Assembly: GCF_023721715.1 (NCBI RefSeq)
Contig: NZ_JAMDLG010000001.1
Location: 3,201,784 to 3,265,783 of the forward strand
DNA length: 64,000 bases
Direction of reading: 5' to 3'
Source: Parasegetibacter sp. NRK P23
GTDB taxonomy: Bacteria; Bacteroidota; Bacteroidia; Chitinophagales; Chitinophagaceae
Every line of letters starts with the position of its first letter. The stretch's first letter is position 1. Below are positions 62,466 through 64,000 of this stretch, piece by piece. Below the pieces are notes generated by a model. That model saw only the letters and a program-made list of their open reading frames with translations, did not search any database and was not told the DNA's origin. The translations under genes were made by a program, and so were the position numbers.

Positions 62466-63323
62466 ATGAATCTGAAAAAAATTACCACGGCTGCGGCTTT
62501 CGCCCTTTTAACCGGCTTGGGAACCGTGCAGGCTCAATCGGAAGCCATCGTACAGGAAGGGGAATTCGGGGTAACACTTGGGGCGGCCCATTATTTTGGC
62601 GACCTCAATACCCGCGCCGGTTTGAACAGGCCCAAACTCGCTTTTGGCGCTTTCTTCCGCAAACAATTCGGCAATTATATAGGTCTGAGAGTAGGGGGCC
62701 AGTTCGCGCAGGTGGGCTATTCGGATGTGTACAGCTCCAATGAATACCAACAGCGCCGCAACCTCAGCTTCAACTCCCGCATCTGGGAACTCGCCCTGCA
62801 AGGCGATTTCAACTTTTATAAATTCGTTCCGGGTGACCCCGACCATGCATTCACGCCCTATGTAACCTTGGGTGTGGGCATTTTTAATTATGATCCTTAC
62901 GCGTACCTCGGCGGTGAAAAATATTTTCTTCGTCAACTGGGTACCGAAGGGCAGGGCAGCGCACTTTACCCCGAAAGAAAAGCGTACAGCTCCATGGCGG
63001 TGGCCATACCTTTTGGGGTGGGCGTGAAATACAACCTTACACCCGGTATTAACGTTGGCTTTGAAGTAGTGCACCGTTTTACGAATACCGATTACCTCGA
63101 TGACGTAAGCACCACTTATGCTGGTGCCGACGCTTTCCCGAACCTGCCCAACGGCGACCCCAGTCCGGCTTTCCTCCTCCAGGACAGAAGCTATGAGAAA
63201 GGCGATCCTATTGGTGTTGCGGGCCGTCAGCGCGGGCAGAGCAAGCAGAAGGACCAGTACATCACCGCGCAGTTCACGCTTTCCTTCAACCTCACTTCCT
63301 ATCGCTGCCCGCCGGTTAGGTAG
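62466..63323 (+). CDS. DUF6089-type outer-membrane beta-barrel protein, PorG candidate of T9SS
   Basis: A 285-residue protein with a signal peptide (NLKKITTAAAFALLTGLGTVQAQS) and the family opening EGEFGVTLGAAHYFGDLN. Barrel strands follow (GLRVGGQFAQVGYSD; PFGVGVKYNLTPGINVGFEVVHRFTNTDYLDDV). PorG of Porphyromonas gingivalis lies directly before uppS and bamA, and this gene lies directly before uppS. PorG anchors the PorKN ring to the outer membrane. Identity rests on family, length and gene order, not on a direct comparison. Confidence 0.75.
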   Translation: MNLKKITTAAAFALLTGLGTVQAQSEAIVQEGEFGVTLGAAHYFGDLNTRAGLNRPKLAFGAFFRKQFGNYIGLRVGGQFAQVGYSDVYSSNEYQQRRNLSFNSRIWELALQGDFNFYKFVPGDPDHAFTPYVTLGVGIFNYDPYAYLGGEKYFLRQLGTEGQGSALYPERKAYSSMAVAIPFGVGVKYNLTPGINVGFEVVHRFTNTDYLDDVSTTYAGADAFPNLPNGDPSPAFLLQDRSYEKGDPIGVAGRQRGQSKQKDQYITAQFTLSFNLTSYRCPPVR

Positions 63324-63339
63324 TAGCGATGCTATTCCC

Positions 63340-63347
63340 TATCTTTG
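63340..63347 (+). promoter_or_regulatory. Candidate -7 box for uppS
   Basis: TATCTTTG, an exact TAnnTTTG match just after the PorG stop, 9 nt before an ATG at 63357 and 51 nt before the ATG at 63399. No clear -33 element was found. Confidence 0.4.
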
Positions 63348-63398
63348 TCGCCGCCCATGCCCGGACTTCTTCCAGGCTGGTTAAAATTTGACGCGAAT

Positions 63399-64000
63399 AT
63401 GTCGCTGAAGGAAAAAATCAACAAAGACCGGCTGCCCAGCCATATCGCCATCATCATGGATGGCAACGGGCGCTGGGCCAAAGAAAAAGGGCAGGACCGC
63501 CTCTATGGCCATTTTCATGGCGTGGAAAGTGTGCGGAACATCGTGGAAGGCTGCGCTGAACTGGGCATAGGTTACCTTACCCTGTACGCTTTTTCCACCG
63601 AAAACTGGGACCGTCCCGAGTACGAAGTGACCGGCCTCATGGAACTGCTGGTGGATACCATCCGGAAAGAAGTGGAAACACTCAACCGCAACAACATTAA
63701 ATTGCACGTGATCGGCGACATGAGCATGCTGCCGGAATACGCCCGGCAGGAACTCCAGGAAGCCCTTCAGATGACCGCCGCCAATACAGGACTGAACCTC
63801 ATTATGGCACTCAGCTACAGCAGCAGGTGGGAACTATTGAATGCGGTAAAAGCCATCGCCACGGAAGTAAAAAACAATGGCCTCGATCCCGACACCATCA
63901 CCCACGATACCATACAGAACAAACTGTGTACCAGTGCGTTCCCCGATCCTGAACTCATGATCCGCACCAGCGGTGAATACAGGATCAGTAATTTCCTGCT
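63399..64000 (+). CDS. uppS: Isoprenyl transferase / undecaprenyl diphosphate synthase (3' end outside window)
   Basis: The visible 200 residues show the cis-prenyltransferase signature HIAIIMDGNGRWAK, with catalytic Asp in MDG, followed by LYGHFHGVESVRNIVEG, LTLYAFSTENW and LIMALSYSSRWELLNA. At the edge, LMIRTSGEYRISNFLL is the substrate-binding RxSGE...R motif. The enzyme makes undecaprenyl diphosphate, the lipid carrier for peptidoglycan, O-antigen and the glycans of this window. ATG 63399 places the N-terminus at the family start, and ATG 63357 would add 14 residues. Only about a sixth of the gene is missing. Confidence 0.92.
   Translation, partial: MSLKEKINKDRLPSHIAIIMDGNGRWAKEKGQDRLYGHFHGVESVRNIVEGCAELGIGYLTLYAFSTENWDRPEYEVTGLMELLVDTIRKEVETLNRNNIKLHVIGDMSMLPEYARQELQEALQMTAANTGLNLIMALSYSSRWELLNAVKAIATEVKNNGLDPDTITHDTIQNKLCTSAFPDPELMIRTSGEYRISNFL

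Overview
The window reads as a chromosomal segment of a free-living Bacteroidota bacterium, most likely a Chitinophagaceae relative. This is inferred from protein families, not from a marker gene. Pointers are five proteins with type IX secretion (T9SS) type A C-terminal sorting tails, one T9SS type B (gliding-motility/CHU_C) tail, PorP/SprF, a PorG candidate, GldC, GldE, DUF4290, TAnnTTTG-type -7 promoter boxes and several TTG/GTG starts. No tRNA, rRNA, CRISPR array, transposase or phage gene was seen.

Layout. 1-8,000: housekeeping and envelope genes (VWA/YfbK-like protein cut by the window edge, hpt, a LysM glucosaminidase, an O-methyltransferase, a sodium/solute symporter, a LOG-family hydrolase, a small outer-membrane barrel, a GlcD-type FAD oxidase). 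8,011-8,402: four tandem copies of a 98-bp G/T-rich repeat. 8,483-15,400: a PorP/SprF plus large CHU_C protein pair and recG. 15,686-17,047: a secreted esterase, closed by a perfect 23-bp terminator stem. 17,142-23,875: a compact set resembling the mycobacterial decaprenylphosphoryl-arabinose pathway (UbiA-type phosphoribosyltransferase, DprE1-like oxidase, DprE2-like reductase, HAD phosphatase) flanked by two GT-C membrane glycosyltransferases. 23,817-26,120: a GMC oxidoreductase with its subunit-3-like partner. 26,452-35,095: two T9SS cargo proteins, one a 2,299-residue esterase/RCC1/PKD giant with near-identical internal DNA repeats.

35,570-49,086: an exopolysaccharide locus with two converging arms. 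The plus arm has three GT2 enzymes, a methyltransferase and a GT-C protein. The minus arm is a seven-gene, almost gap-free operon with a Wzz/BY-kinase-like protein, acyltransferase, flippase, a 44-residue membrane peptide, an O-antigen ligase/polymerase, a half-length TolC-like protein and a GT4 enzyme. 49,177-50,220: a T9SS gene lacking its 5' end, behind the gldE terminator. 50,341-54,277: the operon DUF4290-murA-gmk-gldE. 54,455-64,000: another T9SS cargo gene, a GT-like gene, gldC, yqeY, cvpA, a hydrolase, a CBS protein, a BamA-like protein, nadK, the porG candidate and uppS (cut by the window edge).

How the parts work together. The exopolysaccharide locus and the prenyl-phosphate-pentose cluster would supply surface glycans. 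The T9SS genes export adhesin- and enzyme-like cargo. MurA and UppS feed peptidoglycan and lipid-carrier synthesis. The strongest candidates for new biology are the prenylphosphoryl-pentose cluster with its GT-C partners, the giant secreted fusion protein, the exopolysaccharide operon with degenerate kinase and half TolC, and the 98-bp repeat array.
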